From: Chelonoidis abingdonii
Taxonomy: Eukaryota; Chordata; Testudines; Testudinidae
Assembly: GCF_003597395.2 (NCBI RefSeq)
Contig: NC_133776.1
Location: 40,633,168-40,697,167, forward strand
Reading direction: 5' to 3'
Length of the DNA: 64,000 bases
This document shows positions 49,081 through 59,999 of the stretch, in pieces. The translations under genes were made by a program, and so were the position numbers. Each line of letters starts with the position of its first letter. Positions within the stretch are counted from its first letter, which is position 1. The notes beneath the pieces were generated by a model that had not been told where the DNA came from, searched no databases, and saw nothing but the letters and a program-made list of their open reading frames with translations.

Positions 49081-49555
49081 TCAAACAGCAGCAGCTTATC
49101 AGCCTGAAGAAGTTATTGCAGCAGCCCTTTGTAGAGTGACTTAGAGAGTGCAATGCCTACTTTAGACAAGCTGATCATTTTCAATAAGTTTAAAAAAAGG
49201 TTGTTTAAAGTGAGCTAAATCTCTCAACTTGACGCATTCTGTACCCTTCCCAACCCACCAAAAGAACAATTTAAATTTGCCCCATATACAGAGGTACAGG
49301 AACCTTTTCTGTGATTACATACTCTTAATGCAACATAAAAGACCCAAGATTTATACCTTTATTTCTCTTTAAGACCTTACAGTGTGTTTACTAGCCCCTA
49401 CTCAGAAACAGTTTTAAGAAGGCAGAAAAAAATTATATAATGCAGTGACTGAAAATTATCAATGAAGCAAACAACAGCTTGCAAGATAAATTTTAAAAGC
49501 TGGGTATAGTAGAGAAAAGTAAGAATTATATTGAACTCAAAGCACACACAAGTGT
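49081..49555. other. Immediate downstream flank of PXYLP1
   Basis: AT-rich, with no repeat recognised. It contains further TTTATT words (near 49370), so transcript ends slightly beyond the proposed site are possible. Confidence 0.4.
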
Positions 49556-51035
49556 ACAAATATTCCCCAAAACTTTATTTATAGAAACTTATTCAAATTC
49601 AGCATTTAAAAACGAGACAGAGAGACTGGAATGCTGATCAAGTTAGAGAATCTGATGTTCAGTTACATTTTCTTTGATTAACTAGCACCATTAAGTCACA
49701 AACCACAAACTAAATCATAATTATTTCTAGACACGTAAAAAACTCCACCATTATAAAATGCAATACTCTAGTAATGAAAATCTTTTTCAAAAATTTATAT
49801 TAAAAATTGGATCTGCATTAACTACTTGTAAGAGATGAAAGTAGTTTAAAAATGGAGTTTTCATACCTACTATGGTGGCTCAAGGTAAATCATCCATAAA
49901 AGCTAGTTTGTTCCTAAGTCTGTTGATCCTGATCAAGGGAAAGCACGTACAAAATCAGTTTTTCACAGCCCTTTGCAAACCAAGCAGGTAAGAAAAATGT
50001 AGTGTGCTATACATACACACAATACAGTATGTACCAGACTCGTCTTATAAAATAACATCTTCCTAGTCTATAAAAATACTAGTTGGACTACAAAATTTCT
50101 GAGCATTTAGTCAAGCTGTCTTTCTGCCTCAAACAGCCACTACATCAGACTGAAACACATCGGTTTGTACCACAGTCTATCAGCATGAATACAGTTACTA
50201 ATAGGAAAGATCCAAAAATTCTGCCATTAGACTGACTGATTTATTATTCTAATTTCCCACTCACATTTATCTGTAATATTAGTATTTACTTATCTGTTTC
50301 TAGTGACAGTCACATACCTTAACATTTCTGGATTGTGTTCAAACTATTTATGAAAGTGCTGAAAGTGCAATCAAAGAAGAGAAGTTTATATCCATTCATC
50401 CAGCATATCTACCTGAGGGACAAGTTTTCAGAGGGCTGTGTGCAAAAAAAACACGCATATATTTGCACATGCTCAAAACACACGTGTGTATTTCTGCCAA
50501 CTTGTCCCCTAATATTTCTGGCAAAGGGAAGGATGTTCCTGTCACAAGATTTCTTTAGCAAGACTATACTACAGATGGTTGGAATTAATACATACTTTTG
50601 ATCCAGTGTGCTCCTTTTGTATTAAAACTATAGTGATAATATGATGGAAAAAAAAAACATTTTGTTTATAAATGGTAACTTGCAGTGTCCAAATACTGCC
50701 CTGGAATACAGAGGAACCAAACCTATACTCTCAAACTTTTTCAAGCAATGTCCAGTTTACAGTAGCACACTTAATTTATCAATTAATTACAGATAATTTA
50801 GCAAATGTGTTCATACGCATACTAAAATAACCTAGCAAATTATTTTCTACTCCAGAACATCTAGAATGTCTTCTGATAAAAATACAACTGTATTAAAATC
50901 TGTTTCAAGCAATATTTTGTACTTTAATGTACAAGAATTTGAAAACCCAAAAGGTGAACTCCAGTCTCCACCAATACAGAGAGACCTTGTGTCATTACAT
51001 AAATTAACATTTCTTCTTCTCCTCAACACCCCCCT
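49556..51035 (-). other. PXYLP1: Probable PXYLP1 3' UTR
   Basis: About 1.5 kb of AT-rich, apparently repeat-free sequence follows the stop codon on the minus strand. It ends near a canonical AATAAA (complement of 49574-49579), followed within 20-40 bases by a GT-rich tract containing TTGTGTGTGC, the expected layout of a cleavage site and downstream element. Another AATAAA (near 50242-50247 on the complement) could give a shorter alternative end. The boundary is inferred from these signals, not from transcript data. Confidence 0.6.
49574..49579 (-). terminator. Candidate PXYLP1 polyadenylation signal
   Basis: AATAAA on the minus strand, with a GT-rich downstream element at about 49535-49556. 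This is the best-formed polyadenylation layout seen downstream of the PXYLP1 stop codon. Confidence 0.5.
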
Positions 51036-51967
51036 TTAAAATGGTCTCCTGCGACATGCATCATAATAATTAGTGCTATTAAAAATTGAAAACATGCCCC
51101 TTTTGACAAAATGCACAAACTTTTCCAGAGGACACATGGGCTTGCTGGAATGCATGTTATGCTCCCGGCAAAACAAGGTCTGGAATGTGACATCAAACCC
51201 ATTATACAGAATGCGAATAAAGTGTTCTCTGGGTTTTTTCCCATCCTGCCACAACTCAAAGACTAATCTGGCTGCAAATCTTGGAAACCTGGCTTCTGTA
51301 ATGCCCAAGGCACTGAGAACAGGTGATAAGGTTACATCGTGAGCTGAGTAAAGGACAAATAATTCTTCTTTCTTGCCTTCTGCAATGCGCTGCATCCGGT
51401 TAACAGTCTGATTAAGGAGAGGATGAATAGCCAGTAGTGCATACCAGAAGTAAAGTTTCTTTTCTTGTCTCTCTCTCTCATCCTCTAATTGGTGTGTCTT
51501 GATTACCTTAAAGTGTTCAATGTCAATGCAGCCATTTTTAGTACAAGGGAAACTGACATTGTGGCAAAAATGGCACAACATAGAATCTATTGGGTTAGAA
51601 GCTCTTAACTGCCTAGTAGGAATGCCTACTATTTTTGCCATATCCACATATGTTCTCTCCAAATGGCTGTTTTTCACCCTTAAGCTATATTGGCGGCGTT
51701 GCTCCTCTTCTAGGTAATGGTTTCTCATTGGGCAATCACAGCTTCCAGAACAAAAGATAGTGCTCCACTGATGTTTTATGTTAATTTTCTTCCAATCAAA
51801 ATCTGGAAGGAAAGTATATAGAAGTGCTAGCCCACTCTGCAGGGTTCGACTTTTTCCTGTTGTCTCCAAGTAGAGATGCTTTGCTGTCCAATCACTTGAT
51901 AGCAGTTTATGTTTCTTTATATAAATTTCCCGTAATAGCTGTCCATTATGTAAGTGCTGTACAACAC
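51036..51967 (-). CDS. PXYLP1: PXYLP1 terminal coding exon (2-phosphoxylose phosphatase 1, C-terminal two thirds)
   Basis: This is the last coding exon of the Golgi phosphatase that removes phosphate from xylose in the glycosaminoglycan-protein linker, a step known to allow linker completion. Seen: 932 bp, i.e. two bases completing a Gly codon, 309 codons and a TAA stop (51036-51038). The acceptor is CCTAG on the minus strand (AG at 51968-51969) after a pyrimidine-rich run. The protein carries the histidine-acid-phosphatase HD motif in SAHDVTLSP (His-Asp codons 51336-51341), the Cys-rich segments CSGSCDCP and CHFCHNVSFPCTKNGC, and N-glycosylation sequons (NVS, NQT, NST). It ends in NYYDACRRRPF. 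Length and order match my recollection of the about 480-residue human protein, which this exon covers from roughly residue 170. An open frame continues upstream to 52058, but that part is intron read-through. The frame is intact with no stops. Identification is confident; the N-terminal RHG catalytic motif is encoded elsewhere. Confidence 0.95.
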
Positions 51968-52162
51968 CTAGGAGAGATTTAAAAAATCCTGTTATCAGTG
52001 TTCGGATAAATGGGTTATGGGAAATGTCTAGAACTCTGATATTTTTGGGAAATGACAATTAGCAGTTTTCTAATACGCACAAATTAGTTTAAAAAATGTT
52101 GATCTTACCCAGGAATCAAATTTCACTTAAGCTTGGCTATTATCAAGGAAGATTTCACAAAG

Positions 52163-52168
52163 GGTGTG

Positions 52169-52208
<40 letters not shown>

Positions 52209-52220
52209 CACACACACACA
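52163..52220. repeat. TG/TA/CA compound microsatellite
   Basis: TGTGTATG, then about 14 TA units, then ACACATACACACACACACA. It lies in the PXYLP1 intron, about 200 bp before the terminal-exon acceptor. Confidence 0.95.
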
Positions 52221-53559
52221 TTTCTAAATCTGAAATATAGGTTAGCTCTGTATACTCTTCAGTGTAGATAAACAGCTAGTACTACCTTTAATAATAAAGC
52301 AGCTCATTCATGAGTAGTACTGGATATAGAACTTTAAAATAATTAAACAAGAAAGCTAGTCTGATGATCTATAAAAAATACTATGTGGTTTATAAAATGG
52401 ATCCACATTCAGAGATTAACTCAATTTCCGGGAGAAATCTGTTAACACAGTGCTGCTTGCACAGATAAACAGCCATAGTTTCAAAACAGCCCTTAAGAAG
52501 TTCATGCCACAAACCTGGAATGGGTTAGGGGAGCGTAAGCTGGCATACAGACTCTCAAACTAGGGAAAGGAAATCAAGTCCCAACTACCAGCCTCTTCCC
52601 ATTCTTTCTTCAGAGCTTGCTTTATTTCCAGAACCAAAATTCAAAGCCAGCACAAATCAACTCATACTACAGAATAACACCCTCCACATCACAGGCCTTT
52701 ACAGCTTCACATGGCTGGGAAGGGAGAAGTCCCACCCTTCCCCTACAGTAGGCTCCTTTGCAACAGACTCCCCTTTCCTTTTACAACCCTGTCCAGCACA
52801 GCCAAGTGATAGGCAAGAATTCAGTTACTTTTGCATGCCAGAGCACCTTTACATGTTGTCACAGTTCTAGAAACTAACTAACCCATACAGACAATGTATG
52901 AGTCCTGGGATGGGGTAAAGTTAGATTTAAAATTGATGTACAGGATACTCCATTACATGGCAGAAATCCTGGGATAGCTTTGCAGATTCCCCAAGAGAGG
53001 TGGTATTGCAGGGGCTGAGGCCAATGTTGCTCAGTGACTGATACCCATGAGGAGGAGGATTCTTTTTATTTGACTCTGGAATTTACGGCTGACAGTCACA
53101 GGACCACCCCAGCTGGTTTTACAAATCTAGCTGGCTACAATCTGGATCTAGTACTAAGAATGGATTTGGAGACCTTATGATTACACTCTCAGCATGGACA
53201 GGCCAACTAGCTATTGTTTCAATGATCCACTCCAAGGTGATCGATGGGATCTGACAGGCTCCAGACGGTTGAGGGAATTTATTGTGGTATGACTGATCAT
53301 TATCAAAGGTCTGATCAGTGGAGATACTCTAACTGGTGCTTCCTGAATACAGAAAGGAGGCAGCTGCTGGCATTCTCCACAGAGGCTCCTCAATGCTACA
53401 ATGTGTTTGCCACTCTCTTTGGCCAGAGTCCAGATTTCTCCTTCCAGATACATTGCAAAGAACTGCATTATTCATAGGTACTTGTGGAAGAGAGATAGAA
53501 TTAAGGTATAATGATGTTATGGGGGAGGAATGAAGAATGTGCAGGTGGTCCAGAGTGTA
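52221..53559. other. PXYLP1 intron, no recognised feature
   Basis: No exon-like frame with splice sites, and no repeat family recognised. Confidence 0.4.
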
Positions 53560-54264
53560 CTCCTGGGGGAATTTTGTGCCACTGCGCAATGTAGAATTTT
53601 GAAGAAATTAACGGTGTGCGTGCAGAATTTCCTTTTTTCCCCACAGAAATGAGCTGCAGAGATGTTGGCTGCCACTAGAAGCCGCTGGACCTGGCAGAGC
53701 CCAGCTCCCAAATAGCTGGGGGAAGTGGGCGGGAACTGGAGGGTTTCCAGCAGTTGCAGTTTTCAGCATGCCCTGAAGGAAAGAGGCAGCAGCACACAGG
53801 AACTCTGTGCAAGCCTGGGACCCAGCATCAGGCTGTTTCTTCCTCTGGATCCCTGGGCTCTGGGAGGGTAGGGTCTGTGAGTGTCTGATCCGGAGTGGGG
53901 GGAGGCAGCTGGCCACTGCGGAGTGGGGTAGGGCTAGGGGTTGTGAGTGTCTGGGCTTCGGGGCGGGGAGGGGAAACAGCTAGGCCTCTGGGGAGAGTGG
54001 GGGTCTGAATACCTGCACTTGGAAGGGGCCCCTGGCTGGGCTCTAGGAGGGCAGGGGGCAGAGAAGCAGGAACTGGGTTGACATAGGGGTTTCTTTAACT
54101 CTGCTTCTGGGGGAATTTTTGTGTGTCTGTATTGTGACAGACATACTTGCTGAGAGGTATTTTGAAATAAATTACCAAAATAATTGAAACTGGCGCGATT
54201 ATGTAGTGTTATTTTGACAAATGCGCAGAATTTTTACTTTTTAGGCACCGAATTCCCCCAGGAG
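53560..54264. mobile_element. TA-flanked MITE, copy 2
   Basis: Begins CTCCTGGGGGAATTTTGTGC and ends GAATTCCCCCAGGAG, with TA on both sides (53558-53559 and 54265-54266). The part from TATTTTGAAATAAATTACC (about 54157) is the inverse of 10034-10104 in copy 1. The core (about 53860-54060) is a G-rich degenerate minisatellite built on GTGAGTGTCTGG and GGGGAGG words. Lies in the PXYLP1 intron. Confidence 0.8.
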
Positions 54265-55681
54265 TAACAGTGGATATGAATGGTTCAGTATTGTTTTAAA
54301 TATTGTAAAGGGAGTCCAGAGCACAGAGGTGTGTGCTGCTAGTGTGTTTTTTAGAAAGCAAAATAAATCCATATACTGAGGTAAGAAATCTGCCAACAGT
54401 AAAACTAATTCCTCGCTCACAACCACATTTCAACCCAACTGTGTTTTGACTGAGAAGGTTTACAGATAGGGATTTTTTTGGTTTGTTTTATAAGAGCTTT
54501 TGTTAATTTTGGAGGAAAATATTTGGACAGCAAATAAAAATAAATGTACAAACAGGGATTGTAGCTTATACACAACAGGTGCTATACGTTGACCAGAATT
54601 GATAATACACATAAAATACACAAATACATTTGAGGACCTGAGTCCAACATGTTTTCATATATCATGTGATAAATACACTTCATTTTTATTACAATAGTGA
54701 GGATAATGTATCTGGTTGACCTAAACTGTAACACCGTTTTACAAACAGGAAATGCATGATGGTGTAATATAAACGTTTTATGAGAATGAATGAGGGACAG
54801 AATGTTACTCACAAGGAGTGAAGCCATGACAGAGATATGCAAATAATTCCCATTTACTACCAATGAAAGCTATACACCATATAACAAAGCCATCATGTGT
54901 CCTATGCATGCCATATTTTAGAGCCAAGCTAGTTCAGGAATGTTTTAGAATTGTTAAACATTTTATTGGAATTTCTTTTTAATCCCATCATCTGTAAAAT
55001 TCGGCTCCCTTCATATCAACTTAATCCAATTGAACAGAACTCAGAGCGAGAAAGAAAAATAAACTCATACATTAAAAGCCCCTCATATAATCTAAAAAAG
55101 CATTTCCATTTCCATACCGACAAGTGCCACAATTTGTCATCTGCTCTCTCAGGATCTCCCTGGGCTAGAAGCAGCAACTTCATCACAGGGGAAAATTGGC
55201 AATTAAATCTTATCAATCATGTCTACATTTGATGGATCATAAGATACTGAACTGTAAGCCTGCTACCAACTCAGCATTAATTATTTTTCCTGGATGTTGG
55301 ACTAATGTACATTTTTAGGGGGTGCAGAATGGAATTCCATGTTTGGGAGAGGAGGGAAAAGGAAATAAGGTTGATTTTTTTTTTAAATGGCAATGGTTTG
55401 CCGTTCTGAGGTTTAACATGTTAAAACTAGTGTCAACAGTGACGCATTAGCAGGCTAAATGTAGGCAAGGTATATGACACTATCATGATTGTGTGTGGTA
55501 TATGCAGGTTTTGACATGGCCATATCCCATCTACACTGGGACTGGAAACAAAGTTAGCTGGCAGAATCATTTTTCAACATGGTTCTACTTAATACGCACT
55601 GAATTCCTATCTAAACAGGGCCATAGAGCCCTGGAAGTGGACTATGTTTTGTTGGAGACTGAGAAGAAGGTAGGAACTTAC
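54265..55681. other. PXYLP1 intron, no recognised feature
   Basis: AT-rich; no repeat or exon recognised. Confidence 0.4.
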
Positions 55682-55821
55682 CTGTCTGTGTAAGTTCTCC
55701 CATTTCACACAAAGAATGACTGGGGTAACGAGGCAGGCTGCTCAGGGTGCCATCCATCTGGGCTTCAGAGCCTTGGGACATATGCCTAACAAAAGCTTCA
55801 AGCTGAGGGTGAGATGGCTTC
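55682..55821 (-). CDS. PXYLP1: PXYLP1 internal coding exon
   Basis: A 140-bp exon preceding the terminal exon. On the minus strand the acceptor is CTCTTCAG (AG at 55822-55823) and the donor is a near-consensus CAG|GTAAGTT (GT at 55680-55681). It begins with one base that finishes a codon, then 46 codons from KPSHPQLEAF to CEMGELTQT, and ends with one base (G) of a Gly codon. The terminal exon supplies the other two bases, so the join reads ELTQTG-VVQHLHNG in frame. The segment corresponds to the part of the acid-phosphatase fold just after the N-terminal catalytic RHG region. The intron to the terminal exon is 3714 bp (51968-55681) and contains a TA microsatellite and a TA-flanked MITE. The exon upstream of this one should end with two bases of the shared codon; I could not find it before base 64000. 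Confidence 0.93.
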
Positions 55822-56218
55822 CTGAAGAGGAAACCAAAACATGAACACTTCCGTAAGTGCATGCAAAAATAACTCAGAAAAGTGAAGAGTTCTAATTAGG
55901 GTCAGTTCACGTAATCTCATGACAAGGTAAATATTTCCTGTTGAGAAAACAGCTGCTCTTGGTCAGGGCTTTCCTTAAAAAAATCCAGTCACATAGCTGT
56001 GCACTGATATTAAAGAAGTGGTGACGACAAAATAAAGGACTTTAATGTGTCCGAATGTCCAAGGAGAATAACAAAAATTCAATAAAAGTTAACATTCTTC
56101 AGTTTAGTAACTTTTGTGGTTACTTGCACCAATCTCATTATAACAATATTGGGAAAAATCCCTTGTGTGGAGGGATTTTTTTTCAGAACTAGAAAGACTA
56201 CCCCATTTCAACAGCATC

Positions 56219-56590
56219 GTCTGTAGCCACACAACCTTGGTTTGTGATTTTGTCAGGTTTGATAATCTAAACAGGGCTGACTGGGTCAGTATTTAGATGG
56301 GAGATCTTCAAGGAATTCTTAGGTATTATAGTGCAGGAAGTGCTCTTGGCAATGTAGTAAGTCATACTTTTCTCTGAGTCCATTTCTACTCGGTTTCTTA
56401 AAGGGCACTGTGTCATTGCTGGACTGTCTTTAAATGAGAAATAAAAGCAACTTCCTAACTTCTTCTGGCCATAAAAAACACCATGGTCCTTCTTGTAAGA
56501 GTAGGAGAATTATTCCACATGACCTGGCCAAATTAATGGATAATTCATGGGTAACTACCCACCTGCAAATTCAAATTCAGCTTTAATTGA
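56219..56590 (+). mobile_element. 5S rRNA-derived SINE (AmnSINE/SINE3-like)
   Basis: 56219-56340 aligns over its length with 5S rRNA: CTGTAGCCACACAACC, then AATCTAAACAGGGCTGACTG, CAGTATTTAGATGGGAGATC and GGTATTATAGTGCAGG, covering the internal promoter boxes. The part at 56412-56560 (GACTGTCTTTAAATGAGAAA, CTTCTTGTAAGAGTAGGAGA, ACCTGGCCAAAT) resembles the conserved central domain shared by 5S-headed amniote SINEs. Diverged, so old. Lies upstream of the 140-bp PXYLP1 exon, within an intron if further exons lie beyond the window. Confidence 0.78.
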
Positions 56591-57192
56591 ATAAGATATT
56601 CCTTGTATCATATAGTATAGTGTTAGTTCGTAATCACTTGCAAGAGTGTTTATAAAAAACATACTTACATACTTACATGACCTTAGAGCTAAATTTTCAT
56701 TTATATTGTAGTGGCACCCAAAAAGCCTAATTGAAAGGAGCCCTTTGTGTCAGGCACAGTACAGACACATGAGATAACATGCATCCTAACACTCTTGAGC
56801 TGACCATTATGGATGAGGCCAAAACAAACCAAGCAGTGTCATAGTAAGATTGAGGGGAAATATTCACAGAATACTCAGTATTTAACCGAGGCAGGCAAAC
56901 AGAAAGCAAACATCAAATATTCTCCATAATCTCTCTCTAATCCCTGTCTAGCAGCAGAGTTTGAGAGTGAGTTAGTTCATATAAATTGTGAGTGTTAGTG
57001 GCAATATCTAAATTACATATTTTCAATTTAATAGAGTGACTAAAAGTCATTTTTTATGATCAAATATCCCTGCAAAGATACCCTGATGTATATACATGCA
57101 GTATGTATTTCACTTCTAATAAAACTTTGCACTTCCAAGCCTTTCAAAGTGCTTTACCACTATTAATGAAACATTCATCAATTTCCCTCTGA

Positions 57193-59181
57193 GGCCTGGT
57201 CTACACTACGCGTTTAAATCGATTTAATGGCCGTTAAATCGATTTAACGCTGTAGCCGTCCACACTACAATGCCCTTTATATCGAAATAAAGGGCTCTTT
57301 AAATCGATTTCTGTACTCCACCCTGACGAGAGGAGTAGCGCTAAATTCGATATTAACAGTTCGGATTACGGTTAGTGTGGACGGAAATCGACGTTATTGG
57401 CCTCCGGGCGGTATCCCAGAGTGCAACACTGACCGCTCTGGACAGCAATTTGAACTCGAATGCAGCGGGCAGGTAACAGGAAAAGCCCCGCGAACTTTTG
57501 AATTACATTTCTGCTTGCCAGCGTGAGCTCTGATCAGCACGGCTGCGATGCATTCTCAAATCCAAAGAGCTCCAGCATAGACCGTACGGAGAGATACTAG
57601 ATCTATCGCTGAATGGGGAGACAATCTGTTGTATCCAGCTCCGTTACAGAACATGAAATGCCAAAGCGTTTGAATAAAAAACTCCAGGATACACAGCGCT
57701 GCGGAACAAGCGTTACGGGAAGCCAGAGACTCAAATGGACGCTCATGGATGGAGGGGGTATGAGGCTCCAGCATCCCACAGTCACAGCAGTCTCTAAAAT
57801 TATTTGCATTCTTGGCGGAGCTCCCAATGTCTGTAGGTTCAAACACAGTGCCTGGCGTGTTCAGGATACAGCTCCTCAGTTTCTTTCCCCCCCCACCACG
57901 TGAAAAAAAAGGGAAAGAAATCATTCCTTGACTACTTTCAATGTCACCCTATGTGTACTGAATGCTGCTGGTAGACGGAATGCACAGCAGTAAGAGCAGT
58001 ATCCGCTCCTCTCCCTCTCCCCCTCTGGTGGTAGACAGTGCAGAAAGACTGCCCACCATCCTGCGAGAACCATGCCTGATAATTGCTCAATATCGAGAGG
58101 CAATTATCCTGGTTACTCCCAGTAGATAGGACAGAACGGCTAATAACCAGCTTCATCATCGAAATGGGGGCTGAAAATTTTGAAGCAAAATTGGGATTGA
58201 CTCGCTTGGCAATGAGTCATGTCCTCCCTTATGGTTTCTAAAAATAGAGTCCGTCCTGCTGCTGTCATAGCCCGGGGAGGCTGCCTCAAAGTGCCTCCCC
58301 CACCTCATTTTATCTACTACAAGTCTCTGCTCTTATTCTTGTATTCCTTACAACTTCATGACACAATGGGGAGGGGCACTGCCACGGTAGCCCAGGAAGT
58401 TTGAGGGAGGAGGGAAGCAACGGGTGCGGTTCTTGCAGGGCAACACCTGTGAATACTGACACGGAGCAGCTGTGCTCTCTGATACACTGGATCTCTTTAC
58501 ACTTGCCTATTATTCTAGGCAGGACGGACTCTATTTTTAGAAACCATAAGGGAGGATTGACTCATTGTCAGTGAGTCAATCCCAATTTTGCTTTCAAAAA
58601 TTTTCAGCCAGGGGCACTCATGATAGCAGCGGACAGTACAGAGGGGAGAGATAACCGTCATCTCATTGCAGTTTTCGCCGCAGTAGACGGTAAAGAAGAC
58701 AGGTAACCATCTCTGTATCTTGCAAAAGCAAGTGAATGCTGCTGTGTACGCTGGAGTATCGCCTCTCTCTCCCACGGCATCCAGTACACATACGGTGCCG
58801 GAAAAAAAAAGCTGAACGGGCTCAATGATTGCCGTGCTATGGCGTCTGCAGGGCAATCCAGGAAAAACGGCAAAAGGTTGTTAGGTGATGGATGTTTTCC
58901 CGGAGGAAGGAATGACTGACGACATTTACCCAGAACCCCCCGCGACCATTAACATTCAACCCTGAATTCCAAGAGGCGGGGGAGACTGCGGGAACTATGG
59001 GATAGCTACGGAAGTGCTACCCACAATGCAACGCTTCAGAAATCGACGTTAGCCTCGGAGCATGGACGCACAACGCCGAATTACTGTGCCTAGTGTGGCC
59101 GCAAGAAATCGAAATTATAATATCAGTTTTATAAAACCGATTTTAGCAAATTCGATTTTATCCCGTTGTGTGGACGTGGCC
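57193..59181. mobile_element. TIR DNA transposon, non-autonomous (PIF/Harbinger-like?)
   Basis: Termini GGCCTGGTCTACACTA and (complement) GGCCACGTCCACACAA are inverted copies, followed on both sides by ATCGATT-rich sequence. The flanking trinucleotides TGA (57190-57192) and TTA (59182-59184) fit a diverged TWA duplication, which suggests PIF/Harbinger. About 1.99 kb, CpG-rich relative to the window. It contains an internal 89-bp inverted repeat (58171-58259 and 58519-58607). No intact transposase; the small frames show no domain. The superfamily assignment is an inference. Confidence 0.75.
58171..58607. repeat. Internal inverted repeat with 259-bp loop
   Basis: Arms 58171-58259 and 58519-58607 are inverted copies with roughly 90% identity by eye (for example CTCCCTTATGGTTTCTAAAA and its complement). 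Confidence 0.9.
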
Positions 59182-59295
59182 TTAGACATGTAGTTTCACT
59201 TTACAGGTAGAAAAACTGAGCAGCACAAAGCTTAAGTAAGTTGCCCCAGGACATGCAGTCATAACATGGACAAGGGTTAATATTTAAACATTACA

Positions 59296-59999
59296 CCAAC
59301 CAATAACATTCTTTCAACAAATAATTTCAGTTATGTGAAAAGTAAATATTTGGCTTCCCTGATACTACAAACAAGAAACAGAGCTCTACCTCTGAAGTAG
59401 TCATGTCTTGGCTGTTGCTCCATTTCAAACTTTTGCAATGTCTTGGAATACAGGGCACACCTAGGAACTCACAGTGGCACTAAAATCTCTCATGCATTGC
59501 AGCTTCTGAGGTGTCCTTGGCACTGTGGCATGTAACTAATGGACAGCTCTATGAGAATGAAACAGAGGGGCAGCAGCATGGAGCAAGGAAGTTGATAGAT
59601 ACTGGCCTTTCCTTCCTATCAGTGAAGATGGCTGTAACAGAAAGAGGGCTAACCCCATCCTAAAGTTACACCCCATCAGGAAGAGATGGCTACTCCACGG
59701 CTGTTCCTTTGGCCTTTCACTGAGACAGCTGGAGAATTAGTGTGTTTATATTAAGAAATTAAAACAAGTACACATGCAGTAACAGAAACTGACTGCAAAC
59801 ATTCTCTTATCATACAAGTGTCATGGCTACAACTCTCAAGGATATAAGCAAAACGTTTCTGAAATTAACACAATAACAGAGTTCAAATTAATGGAAGATG
59901 TGTCTAAATCCCCTACACTGCTTTGAAAATCTCAACCAAGGTGATTCCATAACACAATATGAACTCTTATATTATTGCTGTTGGTGGGTCACTTAAGGG
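59296..59999. other. PXYLP1 upstream or intronic, no recognised feature
   Basis: Nothing recognised. Confidence 0.4.

Larger units (their letters stand above)
57125..59295 (-). mobile_element. MIR SINE, split by a 2-kb DNA transposon
   Basis: The left fragment (57125-57192) reads TTTCAAAGTGCTTTACCACT...CCTCTGA. The right fragment (59182-59295) reads TTTACAGGTAGAAAAACTGA, then TAAGTAAGTTGCCCCAGGAC. Together they give the order of an antisense MIR, interrupted by 57193-59181. Confidence 0.65.

Noticed and set aside
1..49500. ZBTB38 coding exon expected downstream of PXYLP1
   Set aside because: No BTB or zinc-finger sequence is visible on either strand; it presumably lies before base 1.
51968..52058. 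In-frame extension upstream of the PXYLP1 terminal exon (MSFPKNIRVLDISHNPFIRT...)
   Set aside because: It is intron sequence read through an acceptor site. The phase match with the 140-bp exon fixes the exon start at 51967.
56219..56340. A genuine 5S rRNA gene
   Set aside because: Too diverged from 5S rRNA and followed by a SINE central domain rather than a T-run terminator.
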